NCBI RefSeq assembly: GCF_008831075.1
Contig: NZ_WBJX01000003.1
Coordinates: 310,001 to 374,000 of the forward strand
DNA: 64,000 nt
Direction of reading: 5' to 3'
Origin: Pseudoclavibacter terrae
GTDB lineage: Bacteria > Actinomycetota > Actinomycetes > Actinomycetales > Microbacteriaceae
Shown here piece after piece: positions 33,891-42,938 of the stretch (the first letter of the stretch is position 1; each line of letters opens with the position of its first letter). The notes beneath the pieces were generated by a model. That model had not been told where the DNA came from. It searched no databases and was given only the letters and a program-made list of their open reading frames with translations. The translations under genes were made by a program, and so were the position numbers.

Positions 33891-34949
33891 GTGGCGGATG
33901 CAGATCGGGAAACCTGCGATGTCGTCGTCGCGGACCTCCGCCGACTGCGAGCCGAGTCGGGCGGCATGCCCTTCGCGGAGATCGCCTCCCGCATCCAGGC
34001 CAACCGTCGCAGCGTCGGCTCCGATGCGACGGGTCCCGCCCGGACGACCGTGTTCGAGGCCTTCCGCCCCGGCCGATCCCGGCTCGACGCGCGACTCATC
34101 GGCGAGATCGTGGAGGTGCTGGGAGCCCCGCCGGCGACGGTCCCAGAGTGGGTCGCCAGAGCTGGCTACGCCATCCCGTCGGCACACGCCAAAGCGGCGA
34201 CGAAGGGCACCAGAACGGACGGGGCGGATGCGACCCCGGCCGAGCCCGCGGAGTCGCAGCCGGCGAGCGAGCAGCTGAGCGGACCGACTCCGGTGGTGAG
34301 CACCGCGCCCGCCATGCAGGCCTCCGGCGACGCTCGCCCGCGCCGACAGCTCGGCCCGCGGCAGATCATCCTCATCATGACGGCGAGCATCCTCCTGAAC
34401 CTCGCCGGGCACCTCGCCGTCAGCTACCTGCGCCTGCCCTTGTTCTTCGACATGATCGGGACAGCTGTCACGGCCATCGTCGTCGGCCCGTGGGCTGGTG
34501 TGCTCGTCGCGATCGTCACCAACACCGGCGGTGTGTGGCTCAGCGGACCGCACTCGATCTGGTTCTCGCTCGTCAACGTGGCAGGCGCCCTCGTCTGGGG
34601 GTACGGGGCGCGCCGCTTCGGCATGGCGTCGACGCTCCCTCGGTACTTCCTCCTCACGATCCTCGTCGCGTTGTCGTGCTCTGCGGTCGCGGTTCCGATC
34701 CTGCTCGGCCTCTTCCACGGCGGAGTGGGCCACGCAGGGGAGAGCATCGTCTGGACGCTGCAGATGCTGGGGCAACCCCAGGGCCTCGCCGTGCTGGGGT
34801 CGAACCTCGTCAACTCGCTCGCCGACAAGCTCATCACGGGGTTCGTCGCACTCGTCGCCGTCGCGTCGATCGCTGCACGGTGGGTCGTGCCCGGGATCGG
34901 TGACCGATTGCGTCGACCGCTCTCAGACGCCCCGGAGGGGTCGGCCTAG
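33891..34949 (+). CDS. XRE-type helix-turn-helix fused to an ECF S-component-like membrane domain
   Basis: A 352-residue two-part protein. Residues 1-95 look like an actinobacterial XRE domain ([20 protein letters not shown], then [20 protein letters not shown]). A Pro/Ala/Thr-rich linker follows (about 100-160). The rest has five to six membrane segments resembling ECF transporter S components ([32 protein letters not shown]). No ECF ATPase or EcfT gene is nearby. It may be a vitamin importer subunit with a regulatory head, or a membrane-bound sensor that binds DNA. The GTG at 33891 has GGGGAGG about 6 bases upstream. Confidence 0.7.
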   Translation: MADADRETCDVVVADLRRLRAESGGMPFAEIASRIQANRRSVGSDATGPARTTVFEAFRPGRSRLDARLIGEIVEVLGAPPATVPEWVARAGYAIPSAHAKAATKGTRTDGADATPAEPAESQPASEQLSGPTPVVSTAPAMQASGDARPRRQLGPRQIILIMTASILLNLAGHLAVSYLRLPLFFDMIGTAVTAIVVGPWAGVLVAIVTNTGGVWLSGPHSIWFSLVNVAGALVWGYGARRFGMASTLPRYFLLTILVALSCSAVAVPILLGLFHGGVGHAGESIVWTLQMLGQPQGLAVLGSNLVNSLADKLITGFVALVAVASIAARWVVPGIGDRLRRPLSDAPEGSA

Positions 34950-35578
34950 CTCTTCGCGCCCGACAGGGCGAGCACCCCGCCGAGCCCGATCATCATGGCC
35001 CCGCCTGTGGCGGACATGCCGGAGATCCGTTTCGGTGACTTCGCGAACCACTCGCGGGCCGTTCCGGCGGTGAGCGCCCACGTGCCGTCGAAGATGAGGG
35101 CGAGCAGCAGGAAGCAGAGGCCGAGCTCGAGGAGCTGCGACCAGGCTGGCCCGGCGCCCGGTGACACGAACTGCGGCAGCACGGCCACGAAGAACGCGAT
35201 CGTCTTGGGGTTCGTGCTGCCGACGACGAAACCCTGCGCGAGGAGCCTGGCGGCGCTCGCGGGTCGTGGGGTCTCCGCGGCCAGGTGCGCGTTGCGGTTG
35301 CGGATCGCCTGCACGCCGAGCCACACGAGGTAGACGGCGCCGACGATCTTGAGGATCGTGAATGCGAGCACCGACGACGCGACGAGCGCTCCCACGCCGA
35401 GGGCGACCGCGAGGACCGCCGGGATCATGCCGATCGCGTTGCCGACCACGCTCAGCACTCCAGCACGCCGGCCGAGCGCGATCGACCTCCCGATGACGAA
35501 GAGCACGCTCGGTCCCGGGATGAGGATGAGCAGCACCGACGCGACGGCGAAGGCGAGCAGGCTTTCGAAGGGGACCAT
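34946..35578 (-). CDS. LysE-family amino acid exporter
   Basis: A 210-residue protein with six membrane segments and the LysE/RhtB start FAVASVLLILIPGPSVLFVIGRSIALG, then VGNAIGM and VYLVWLGVQAIR near residue 75. Members export amino acids such as lysine, homoserine or leucine; the substrate is unknown. The stop overlaps the 3' end of the convergent HTH/ECF-S gene by four bases. TAGGTT lies 6 bases before the ATG with no Shine-Dalgarno, so the mRNA is probably leaderless. Confidence 0.87.
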   Translation of the reverse strand: MVPFESLLAFAVASVLLILIPGPSVLFVIGRSIALGRRAGVLSVVGNAIGMIPAVLAVALGVGALVASSVLAFTILKIVGAVYLVWLGVQAIRNRNAHLAAETPRPASAARLLAQGFVVGSTNPKTIAFFVAVLPQFVSPGAGPAWSQLLELGLCFLLLALIFDGTWALTAGTAREWFAKSPKRISGMSATGGAMMIGLGGVLALSGAKS

Positions 35579-35688
35579 GACGCGAACCTAGCGCCCGTTG
35601 CGGCGGTGCGCGAGCACGTCTCGCGCTGTGGGCAGGTCCTTCTTCCAGCGGCAGGAGGTCGCGGGCCGCACCTGCGCGCGTGCCGCGG

Positions 35689-36807
35689 TTACGCCGGGAC
35701 GACCCCGTACACGTACGCGAACTCGGTGGTGCGCTGGTCGGGGTCGTTGTTGTCGGCGGGGGAGAAGCCGGCGTGCCCGGCCGTCGACTCGACGTCGTAG
35801 CCGGCGACCGCAGGAGCGTCGTAGACCACGTCGAACTCGAGGACGTCGCCGGCATCCAGCGGAGCACCGAGCTCCGCTGTCAGCTCCTGCAGGGTCACCC
35901 ACGGCTGGCGCTCTGGCGCGGTGACGCTCTGCAGGAAGGCATCCGTCTGGGCCCCGTTCAGGCGCACGTTCGCGATCGAGAAGGTCGTCGTCGAGCGGGA
36001 GTCGAACCTGACGATCGCGGATCCCGTCGCGGGGAGCGGCCTGGGGCCGATCGACGTGATCTTCACCGAGGTCGGACGGCTCGTCCTCGCGGGCCCCGTG
36101 CCGAGCGGTGCCGTCTCGAAGGTGGCCTCGGTCTGCGCCGCGTACGGCGATGCCGGTTCCAGGTCCGTCGTGCCCACACCCTGCAGCACGTTGTTGCCGG
36201 TCTTCGCCTCGGCCGCGACGGATGTCGCGCTCACGCGAGCGCCGACCAGCTTCTCGGGGTCGTAGGCGTCGTTCGGGTAGCGCAGGAGCACCGTCGACTC
36301 GACGACGAGCGCGACTGCCCCCGTCGGGAACAGCGGGTCCTCGGACTCGTTGACGGGGACCGAGACGGGCACGAGCCAGCGGTACTCGGTGCGCGTGCCG
36401 GTGACGATCGTCTCGACCTCGTCGACGTAGGTCGGCTCCGTCGAACCGGCGACGCGATATCCGACGCGGTCGAGCACGGCGAGCTCATTGTCGACCGTGT
36501 AGCTGGCACGGAACCCCGCTGCGGGGGATGGCTCGTCGCCGTAGTTCGCGACGGCGAAGTTGCTCAGTGGCGTGAACGAGGAGTAGCGCTGCGTGTAGTC
36601 GGGTGTGAAGAGCGGGAGGGTCTCGCCGAACTGGAGGCCGACGATCGCGAGATCGAATCCGGCGGTCGTGGTGCTCGCCGACGCCATCGGCGCCCCGACC
36701 GCAAGGGAGACGAGGGGGATGCTCCAAGCGCCGGCCGTGACGATGGAGCGGCGTGACGGCAGACGGCTCTCGTTCGAACCGGTGTCGGTGGGAAGGGATG
36801 CGCGCAT
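35689..36807 (-). CDS. Tat-exported protein of unknown function
   Basis: A 372-residue secreted protein. The N-terminus has a twin-arginine signal (SRRSIVTAGAW, then a hydrophobic stretch and ASAST, cleavage near residue 45). The mature part is beta-rich and Thr/Val/Asp-rich with no cysteines, consistent with repeated Ig-like folds, and has no LPxTG sorting signal or C-terminal anchor. I recognise no family. GGAG precedes the ATG at 36805-36807. It may be a surface or matrix protein. A 110-base spacer separates it from lysE. Confidence 0.7.
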   Translation of the reverse strand: MRASLPTDTGSNESRLPSRRSIVTAGAWSIPLVSLAVGAPMASASTTTAGFDLAIVGLQFGETLPLFTPDYTQRYSSFTPLSNFAVANYGDEPSPAAGFRASYTVDNELAVLDRVGYRVAGSTEPTYVDEVETIVTGTRTEYRWLVPVSVPVNESEDPLFPTGAVALVVESTVLLRYPNDAYDPEKLVGARVSATSVAAEAKTGNNVLQGVGTTDLEPASPYAAQTEATFETAPLGTGPARTSRPTSVKITSIGPRPLPATGSAIVRFDSRSTTTFSIANVRLNGAQTDAFLQSVTAPERQPWVTLQELTAELGAPLDAGDVLEFDVVYDAPAVAGYDVESTAGHAGFSPADNNDPDQRTTEFAYVYGVVPA

Positions 36808-36899
36808 GGTGGAACTCCAGGGGGGATCTGTTGGCGCCGGCGTCAGAGGTGCACAGCGACATCGAGCCTGAGACGGCCCGCATTTCCCCTACGATGACA

Positions 36900-36941
36900 G
36901 GAAAATCCCCGGGGAGCGATGGGGAGAACTCCCCTGTTTCC
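36900..36941 (-). terminator. Hairpin after the MATE gene
   Basis: Nested inverted repeat: GGAAA (36900-36904) with TTTCC (36937-36941), and GGGGAG (36911-36916) with CTCCCC (36929-36934). It lies about 40 bases past the MATE stop and before the Tat-protein start. Confidence 0.45.
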
Positions 36942-36979
36942 GGCCGGTGATCCCGGAGATCGCCCGTAGCGTGTGCGTG

Positions 36980-38341
36980 CTATCTGGCCGCTCCCGGCAC
37001 CAGCCACTTCGTTCCGCGCTCGCGGGCACCCAGCACAAGGGCGCGTGCGCCCATCGTGCCGACGGCGTAGGAAGCCCAGAGCAGCCCGAGTCCCGCGGCG
37101 CCCTGCATCCCGAGCGGCAGGACGATCGCGACCCCCGCGACGAGCACCAGCAGGGGCGGGATGCCCGCGAGGGCGAGGTAGCGCACGTCGCCGGCCCCGA
37201 TGAGGATGCCGTCGAGCACATAGACGAACCCGGCGATCGGCGTGCCGGCGGCGAGGATGAGGAGACCGACGGGCAGGAGCGCCAAGACGGCCGGGTCGCT
37301 CGTGAACACGTACCCGAGCACCCACGCGAGGGCCGCGAACACGACCGCGAGGATCAGGCCGAACCAGAAGCCCCACTGCTTGAGGCGGCGAGAGATGGCC
37401 GTCACCCTCTTGGTCTCGCCCGCGCCCAGCGCGTGGCCGACCATGGCCTGACCGGCGATCGCCAGCGCGTCGAGAGTGAACGCGATGAGGCTGTTGATCG
37501 AGAGCAGGATCTGCAGTGCCGCCAGCTCCGCCACCCCCTGCTGCCCCGCGGCCCACACCAGCACCACGAGGGAGGCGCGCAGCGTGAGCGTGCGCAGCAC
37601 CATGAACGCATTCGCCGAGAACACGATGCGGGGGTCTCCGATACCCGGCCGCAGGGAGACTCCGAGTTCGCGGCCAGCGCGGATCGCGATGACGATGTAG
37701 ACGACGGCCATGCCCCACTGCGCGATGACCGTGCCGATCGCCGAGCCTGCGATGCCCCAGCCGAACCCGTAGATGAAGACCGCGTTCAGCCCCGCGTTGA
37801 CGGCGAAGCCCGCGATGGCGACGACAAGCGGCACCTTCGTGTTCTGCAGACCGCGCAGGAGGCCCATGGCGGCGATCACGAGCAGCATCGCCGGGAGGCC
37901 CCAGAGACTGAGCGACAGGTAGGTGTTCGCCGCCTCGATGGCCCCGGGGTCGCTCGTGAAGACGCCGACGAGCGGCGCGCTCAGCGGCAGGCCCACCAGC
38001 AGCAGCACGAGGCCGCAGAAGGCTGCAAGCCACATCCCCTCGATGCCCGCGCGGACCGCCCCCGGCCGGTCGCCCGAGCCGAGGAGGCGAGCCACGACGG
38101 GAGTCGTCGTATACGCGAGGAAGACCATGATGCCGACGACCGTGTGCAGGATCGTCGCGGCGACCCCGAGGCCGGCGAGCGCAGTGTCACCCAGGTGGCC
38201 GACGAGGGCCGTGTCGGTGAGGAGGAACAGCGGCTCCGCGACGAGCGCTCCGAACGCGGGCACCGCGAGCGTCAGGATGCTGCGGTCGAGGGTGCGGTCG
38301 TCGGTGCGGTCACGCGGGGAGGGGCCGTCGGATGCGCGCAC
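36980..38341 (-). CDS. MATE-family efflux transporter (DinF-like)
   Basis: A 453-residue protein with twelve membrane segments in two MATE repeats. Landmarks are LAVPAFGALVAEPLFLLTDTALVGHLG in the first two helices and ALAIAGQAMVGHALGAGE in the second half. These antiporters expel cationic drugs or metabolites using Na+ or H+. The GTG at 38339-38341 is chosen because GACAAT lies 6 bases upstream, giving a leaderless start right before the family N-terminus; the frame stays open further but runs into the divergent peptidase gene. Confidence 0.87.
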   Translation of the reverse strand: MRASDGPSPRDRTDDRTLDRSILTLAVPAFGALVAEPLFLLTDTALVGHLGDTALAGLGVAATILHTVVGIMVFLAYTTTPVVARLLGSGDRPGAVRAGIEGMWLAAFCGLVLLLVGLPLSAPLVGVFTSDPGAIEAANTYLSLSLWGLPAMLLVIAAMGLLRGLQNTKVPLVVAIAGFAVNAGLNAVFIYGFGWGIAGSAIGTVIAQWGMAVVYIVIAIRAGRELGVSLRPGIGDPRIVFSANAFMVLRTLTLRASLVVLVWAAGQQGVAELAALQILLSINSLIAFTLDALAIAGQAMVGHALGAGETKRVTAISRRLKQWGFWFGLILAVVFAALAWVLGYVFTSDPAVLALLPVGLLILAAGTPIAGFVYVLDGILIGAGDVRYLALAGIPPLLVLVAGVAIVLPLGMQGAAGLGLLWASYAVGTMGARALVLGARERGTKWLVPGAAR

Positions 38342-38441
38342 CAGGTCATTGTCGCAGAGCGTCGGCAAGCCAACCGCGCTCCTTGTTCGCCCTGAGATGA
38401 TCCCAGCGTCAGTGTCGGTGGTGTGTCCTAGCCTGAGAGGC

Positions 38442-40454
38442 ATGTCACAGACGGACGACCTCGCCTCCACCGCTCCCGCAACCGAGCAGCTCCCCTCGGG
38501 CATCGACCTGGAGGCGCTCGACGCCTCGGTCCGCCCCGCCGACGACCTGTTCCGGCACACCAACGGCAAGTGGATCGCCGCCACGGAAGTGCCCGCGTAC
38601 CTGCCGGCCTACGGCAGCTTCATCCAGCTGCGCGAAGACGCCGAGAAGGCGGTCCTCGACATCCTCGAGAGCGGCAAGGACGCCGAACCCGGCTCAGAGC
38701 TGCGCAAGGCTGCCGACGCCTACGCGGCGTTCATGGATGAGGAGAAGCTCGAGGCCCTCGGCTTCGACCCCGTCCGCCCCGACATCGACCGCGCCCTCGC
38801 CGCCTCTTCGATCAACGAGTTCCTCGCCGTGCTCGGCGACCTCGAGCGCACGGGCCTCGGCTCCTTCGTGTCGGCGTACGTCTACCCCGACCTGAAGTCG
38901 CCAGCCGAGTACGCCCTCTACTTCGAGCAGTCCGGCCTTGGCCTGCCAGATGAGAGCTACTACCGCGAGGAGCAGTACGCGGAGATCCGCGAGCAGTACC
39001 AGGCGCACATCGCCCGCATGCTCGGCCTCGCAGGCCTCCCCGATGCGGAGGAGCGCGCCGCGCGGGTCTTCGCCCTCGAGACCGAGATCGCGGGGCTCCA
39101 CTGGGACGTCGTGAAGTCGCGCGAAGCGGAACTCGCCTACAACCCGCGCACCTACGACGAGCTCAGCGCCGCCTACTCCAACGTCGACTTCGCCGACTGG
39201 ACGAGCCGCTGGGGCGCACCCGCCGGGGCCCTCGACCGCGTCATCGTGCGCCAGCCCGACTTCTTCGAGGGCGTTGCAGGCCTCCTCACCGAAGATCGCC
39301 TCGACGCCTGGCGCGACTGGCTCGTCTGGGGCATCGCATCCCAGTACTCGGGCATCCTCGCCCCCTCGACCTCCGCAGCCAACTTCGAGTTCTACGGCAA
39401 GACCCTCCAGGGCACACCCGAGCAGCGCGAGCGCTGGAAGCGCGGCACGGGCCACGCCGAGGGCAAGCTGCCTGAAGCCATCGGCAAGGCATACGTCGAG
39501 CGGCACTTCTCGCCGACCGCCAAGGCCAAGATGCTCGAACTCGTCGGCTACCTCACCGGCGCGTACCGCGCATCCATCACCGAACTCGAATGGATGAGCC
39601 CAGAGACCCGTGAGCGCGCCCTCGACAAGCTCGAGAAGTTCGTCACCAAGATCGGCTACCCCGACCGTTGGCGCGACTACTCCGACCTCGAGATCAGAGA
39701 CGACGACGTCGTCGGCAACTCGCGCCGCGCATCCGTCTACGAGGCCGCCTACGAGTTCGCGAAGCTCGGCACCCCCGTGCGGCGCGACGAATGGATGATG
39801 CCACCGCAGACCGTCAACGCCTACTACTCGCCGGGCGAGAACGAGATCGTCTTCCCAGCCGCCATCCTGCAGCTGCCGTTCTTCGACGAGCACCGCGACC
39901 CCGCCGCGAACTTCGGCGCGATCGGTGCCGTCATCGGCCACGAGATCGGGCACGGCTTCGACGACCAGGGCTCCAAGTACGACGGCGACGGCCGCCTCGA
40001 GGACTGGTGGACCGCCGACGACCGCGTCGCGTTCGAGCAGCGCACGCGCGCCCTCATCGACCAGTACAACGAGCTCTCCCCGGAGGGCACCGACGGCCAG
40101 AAGGTCAACGGCGAGCTCACGATCGGCGAGAACATCGGCGACCTCGGCGGGCTCGGCATCGCCTGGAAGGCGTACCGCGCCTACCGCGCCCACGCCGGCT
40201 TCAGCCCAGACGACGAAGACACCATCGACGGCCTCACCGCCGCGCAGCGCTTCTTCCTCAGCTGGGCGCAGGCCTGGCAGCAGAAGGCTCGCCCCGAATA
40301 CGCCAAACTGCTGCTCGCTGTCGACCCGCACTCGCCAGCCGAGTTCCGCTGCAACCAGATCGTGCGCAACGTGGACGCCTTCTACGACGCGTTCGACGTC
40401 ACCGAGAACGACGCCCTCTGGCTTGCCCCAGAGGCGCGCGTCACCATCTGGTAG
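38442..40454 (+). CDS. M13-family metallopeptidase (neprilysin/PepO-like)
   Basis: A 670-residue zinc peptidase without a signal peptide, so cytoplasmic like PepO. The zinc motif is HEIGH in VIGHEIGHGFDDQG (about residue 503), and the third ligand Glu and the Asp are in ENIGDLGG. NAYYSPGENEIVFPA upstream binds the substrate backbone, and the conserved C-terminal end is W. It degrades small peptides. The ATG at 38442 has TAGCCT 7 bases upstream (possible leaderless start) and GAGAGG immediately before. A strong terminator follows. Confidence 0.92.
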   Translation: MSQTDDLASTAPATEQLPSGIDLEALDASVRPADDLFRHTNGKWIAATEVPAYLPAYGSFIQLREDAEKAVLDILESGKDAEPGSELRKAADAYAAFMDEEKLEALGFDPVRPDIDRALAASSINEFLAVLGDLERTGLGSFVSAYVYPDLKSPAEYALYFEQSGLGLPDESYYREEQYAEIREQYQAHIARMLGLAGLPDAEERAARVFALETEIAGLHWDVVKSREAELAYNPRTYDELSAAYSNVDFADWTSRWGAPAGALDRVIVRQPDFFEGVAGLLTEDRLDAWRDWLVWGIASQYSGILAPSTSAANFEFYGKTLQGTPEQRERWKRGTGHAEGKLPEAIGKAYVERHFSPTAKAKMLELVGYLTGAYRASITELEWMSPETRERALDKLEKFVTKIGYPDRWRDYSDLEIRDDDVVGNSRRASVYEAAYEFAKLGTPVRRDEWMMPPQTVNAYYSPGENEIVFPAAILQLPFFDEHRDPAANFGAIGAVIGHEIGHGFDDQGSKYDGDGRLEDWWTADDRVAFEQRTRALIDQYNELSPEGTDGQKVNGELTIGENIGDLGGLGIAWKAYRAYRAHAGFSPDDEDTIDGLTAAQRFFLSWAQAWQQKARPEYAKLLLAVDPHSPAEFRCNQIVRNVDAFYDAFDVTENDALWLAPEARVTIW

Positions 40455-40483
40455 CAGGCCAGGCCGACCACGCCTCGACAAGA

Positions 40484-40521
40484 ACACCCCTCGCGACGGA
40501 ATCAACCATCGCGAGGGGTGT
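40484..40521. terminator. Terminator between the M13 peptidase and the lipoprotein
   Basis: Perfect 13-base stem (40484-40496 with 40509-40521) and a 12-base loop, between convergent genes. Confidence 0.8.
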
Positions 40522-40633
40522 CCTCGTACCCACAGTGCGCACCTCGCCGACCGCGAATGGCTCCACGCACGAAAGCCTGACGCGATGCCGTCCGAAGCGT
40601 GGTCGTCCGCTCAGGACGTGGCCGCGCCGGCTA

Positions 40634-41134
40634 CTACTCGACGCCGTTCGGCGTCCAGATGTCACCGACCTTCGACAGCATGACCAGCGCCCCGGAGCCG
40701 AGATAGGTGGAGGCGACGGCATCACCCGCGCACAGGTCCACGGAGTCCGCCGCGTACACCGCCGACGAGGAGATGCGGTCCTCCGCATCACCGAAGAGCA
40801 GCGCGAACGATCCGTCGGCGACGGGAAGCGTGCCATCGGCCAGCTCGAAATTGCCGGCGTCGATGCCTGTGCTCTCGGCGAGCGTGTCGACCGTGTCAGC
40901 AGGGCAGGCGATGACGGCGCCAGTCGCACCGCTCGGCAGGAGCGCCCCGAAGTCGAGCGTGCCACCCATCTCGTTCTCGGTCAGCGCGTCCGCGATCGGC
41001 GTCCCCGGCGCCTGCATGCCCTCATCTGGCGAAGCATCGTCGGACTGACCGTCGCCCGCGCATCCGCTCAATGCGAGGAGTGCGCTCCCGGCGGCGAGGC
41101 CGGCAAGCAGCTTGAGGCGGTGTTCGCGGAGCAT
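40634..41134 (-). CDS. Putative lipoprotein of unknown function
   Basis: A 166-residue protein with a signal peptide (LREHRLKLLAGLAAGSALLALSGC, lipobox LSGC, lipidated Cys about 25). The mature part is small, acidic and contains two further cysteines (VIACPADT and VDLCAGD) that may form a disulfide outside the membrane. No family is recognised. It is alone between a terminator and the 3' end of hemA. Confidence 0.72.
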   Translation of the reverse strand: MLREHRLKLLAGLAAGSALLALSGCAGDGQSDDASPDEGMQAPGTPIADALTENEMGGTLDFGALLPSGATGAVIACPADTVDTLAESTGIDAGNFELADGTLPVADGSFALLFGDAEDRISSSAVYAADSVDLCAGDAVASTYLGSGALVMLSKVGDIWTPNGVE

Positions 41135-41460
41135 TCGCAGAGTTTCCCATCGACGGATCGTGCACCCCGGCGGTCACTCGGGATGCCCGCCGACGTTCAA
41201 GCGAGACGCTGTCCTCGAGATTGCCGGCGCGCATCGATTGTGCCCCGTCGACGTCTGGATACGCGTGAGCCGTACCGCGCTGCGCTGCATTCGCCGTCGA
41301 TCCACCGTCTCCGCCCCACACCGTCTCCGGCCCACGTCTCGGGCTGGCGAAGTCGCTTCGTTCGGGGAAGATTCCCGCAAGAGAGGGAAGTTCCCATCCC
41401 GAGACGGGCGGGGTCGCGGAACGGGTCACCCGAGCCAGGGCGCGGGCAGAGGCTTCGGCG
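41135..41460. other. 326-base spacer between the lipoprotein and hemA
   Basis: No gene is supported here. Open frames exist on both strands but have no Shine-Dalgarno, no leaderless -10 and no family resemblance. The region should hold the lipoprotein promoter (next to 41134) and the 3' end of hemA. I see only weak stems and no clear repeat. Confidence 0.5.
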
Positions 41461-42798
41461 CTAGGACGTGTGGACGGGGCACTCGAGGGCCCCATCGTCT
41501 TCCGCTTCGGCGACGCGGGGCAGCGGCGTCGGGAGAGCGGATGCTGCAGGCGTCTTCGGGGCTGCGCGCTCGACGGTGATGCCGAACAGCAGCTCGATGG
41601 CGTCGAGGTACTCGTCGCCGCGGCCTGCGCGGGCGAGCTCCTTGGCTCGCACGGACGGGCTGTGCAGGAGCGTGTTCGCGAGGCGACGGAGCGCGGCTTC
41701 GGCGACCCCAGAGTCGTCCTTGTTGGCGACCCGCTCGGTCTCTGCGCGTGCGATGTCGGTGATGTGCGAGCGGAGCGCGGCGATACCCTCGGCGACGCTC
41801 GTCTCGGCCTGCTGCTCGACGAACTCGCTGGCGGCGCGCGAGACGATGCAGCGGGCTTCGTCTGCCGCTCCGAGCTCCTCGAGGGGAGCGTGGATGCGGA
41901 TGGTCTCGAGGTCGAGCACCGAGACGCCGTCGAGGCGACCGACGGCCGGGTCGACGTTGCGGGGCATGCCGAGGTCGATGATGAGCGTCGACTCCGCGCA
42001 GCCGGGCGCGAGGCGGGCTCCGAGCATGAGGTCGTAGTCGATGACCACCGTGTCGGCGGTTGAGCAGGTGACGACGAGGTCGGCGTTCGACAGGTACTCG
42101 GGGAGGTTCTCGCGTTCGATGACGAAGACCCCGTCGCGCTCCGCGAACTTGTGGGCGCGGTTCGAGGGGGAGTAGACGCCGACGCGAGTGACGCCGCGGT
42201 CCTGGAGCGCTTTCAAGGAGGCGGCGGCGTACGAGCCGGTGCCGACGAGCACAACCTGCGCGGTGCTCCAGTCAGCGATCTGGGACGCAGCGAGCTCGAG
42301 GGAGAGGCGAACCAGCGAGCGGCCGGCGCTCTGCAGCTTCGTGCCCGACTTGATGCCGCGTGACGTCGTGGACGCCGACTGGAAGAGGCGCTCGAGCTGG
42401 GAGGTCGACATTCCGGCGGCGCGCGACTCCTCGAGAGCTCGGCGAACCTGGCCGGAGATCTCGCCTTCGCCGACGACGACCGATTCGAGGCCGCTCGAGA
42501 CGGCGAAGAGGTACTCGGGCACCTGGGTGTCGTGGATGACGGCCATGTTGGCGCGGAGCGTCTCGACCGAGACGTCGAGGGCCGAGGCGATGGTCGGCAT
42601 GAGCTCCGGGGCGACAGGCTGGGCCGTGTCGATATCGAGGTAGATCTCGAAGCGGTTGCAGGTGGCCAGCACAATGGCTCCGTCGACGCCTGGGGCGCCG
42701 CGGAGCGCAGACTCTAGTTCGCCGTCCTCGCGGGCCGCGAGCTTTTCAAGGACTGGGAAGCTCGCGGTGCGGTGATTGGCACTCAGACACAGCAACAC
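41461..42798 (-). CDS. hemA: Glutamyl-tRNA reductase HemA
   Basis: A 445-residue enzyme that reduces glutamyl-tRNA to glutamate-1-semialdehyde with NADPH, the first committed step of heme synthesis in this pathway. The catalytic Cys is in VLATCNRFEIY (about residue 46). SSGLESVVVGEGEISGQV, the Rossmann segment VLVGTGSYAA and LIIDLGMPRNVDP are all family marks, and a C-terminal dimerisation helix follows. The start is a GTG at 42796-42798 with TACAAT 8 bases upstream, so the mRNA is probably leaderless. It is divergent from hemE; the rest of the pathway runs the other way. Confidence 0.95.
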   Translation of the reverse strand: MLLCLSANHRTASFPVLEKLAAREDGELESALRGAPGVDGAIVLATCNRFEIYLDIDTAQPVAPELMPTIASALDVSVETLRANMAVIHDTQVPEYLFAVSSGLESVVVGEGEISGQVRRALEESRAAGMSTSQLERLFQSASTTSRGIKSGTKLQSAGRSLVRLSLELAASQIADWSTAQVVLVGTGSYAAASLKALQDRGVTRVGVYSPSNRAHKFAERDGVFVIERENLPEYLSNADLVVTCSTADTVVIDYDLMLGARLAPGCAESTLIIDLGMPRNVDPAVGRLDGVSVLDLETIRIHAPLEELGAADEARCIVSRAASEFVEQQAETSVAEGIAALRSHITDIARAETERVANKDDSGVAEAALRRLANTLLHSPSVRAKELARAGRGDEYLDAIELLFGITVERAAPKTPAASALPTPLPRVAEAEDDGALECPVHTS

Positions 42799-42812
42799 GA
42801 TTACTTATTGTA
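42799..42812 (-). promoter_or_regulatory. hemA promoter (-10) giving a leaderless mRNA
   Basis: TACAAT on the minus strand at 42807-42812, 8 bases before the GTG start of hemA, in an AT-rich patch of an otherwise GC-rich spacer. There is no room for a Shine-Dalgarno. Confidence 0.6.
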
Positions 42813-42938
42813 GAAGTTCTTGGCGCATCCGCTTCTGAGCCATACCTTCCCTTAATCTCCTTGCGTCCGGGAATGAGTCGAGGTGCGCGCGGTGGCGGGC
42901 TGTGCGCCCCGCACGAGTGCCGGGTAGAGAATGGTGTG

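Noticed and set aside
35588-35671. 27-codon frame with a GTG start between lysE and the Tat protein
   Set aside because: No Shine-Dalgarno, no -10 at leaderless distance, and no recognised family; likely chance.
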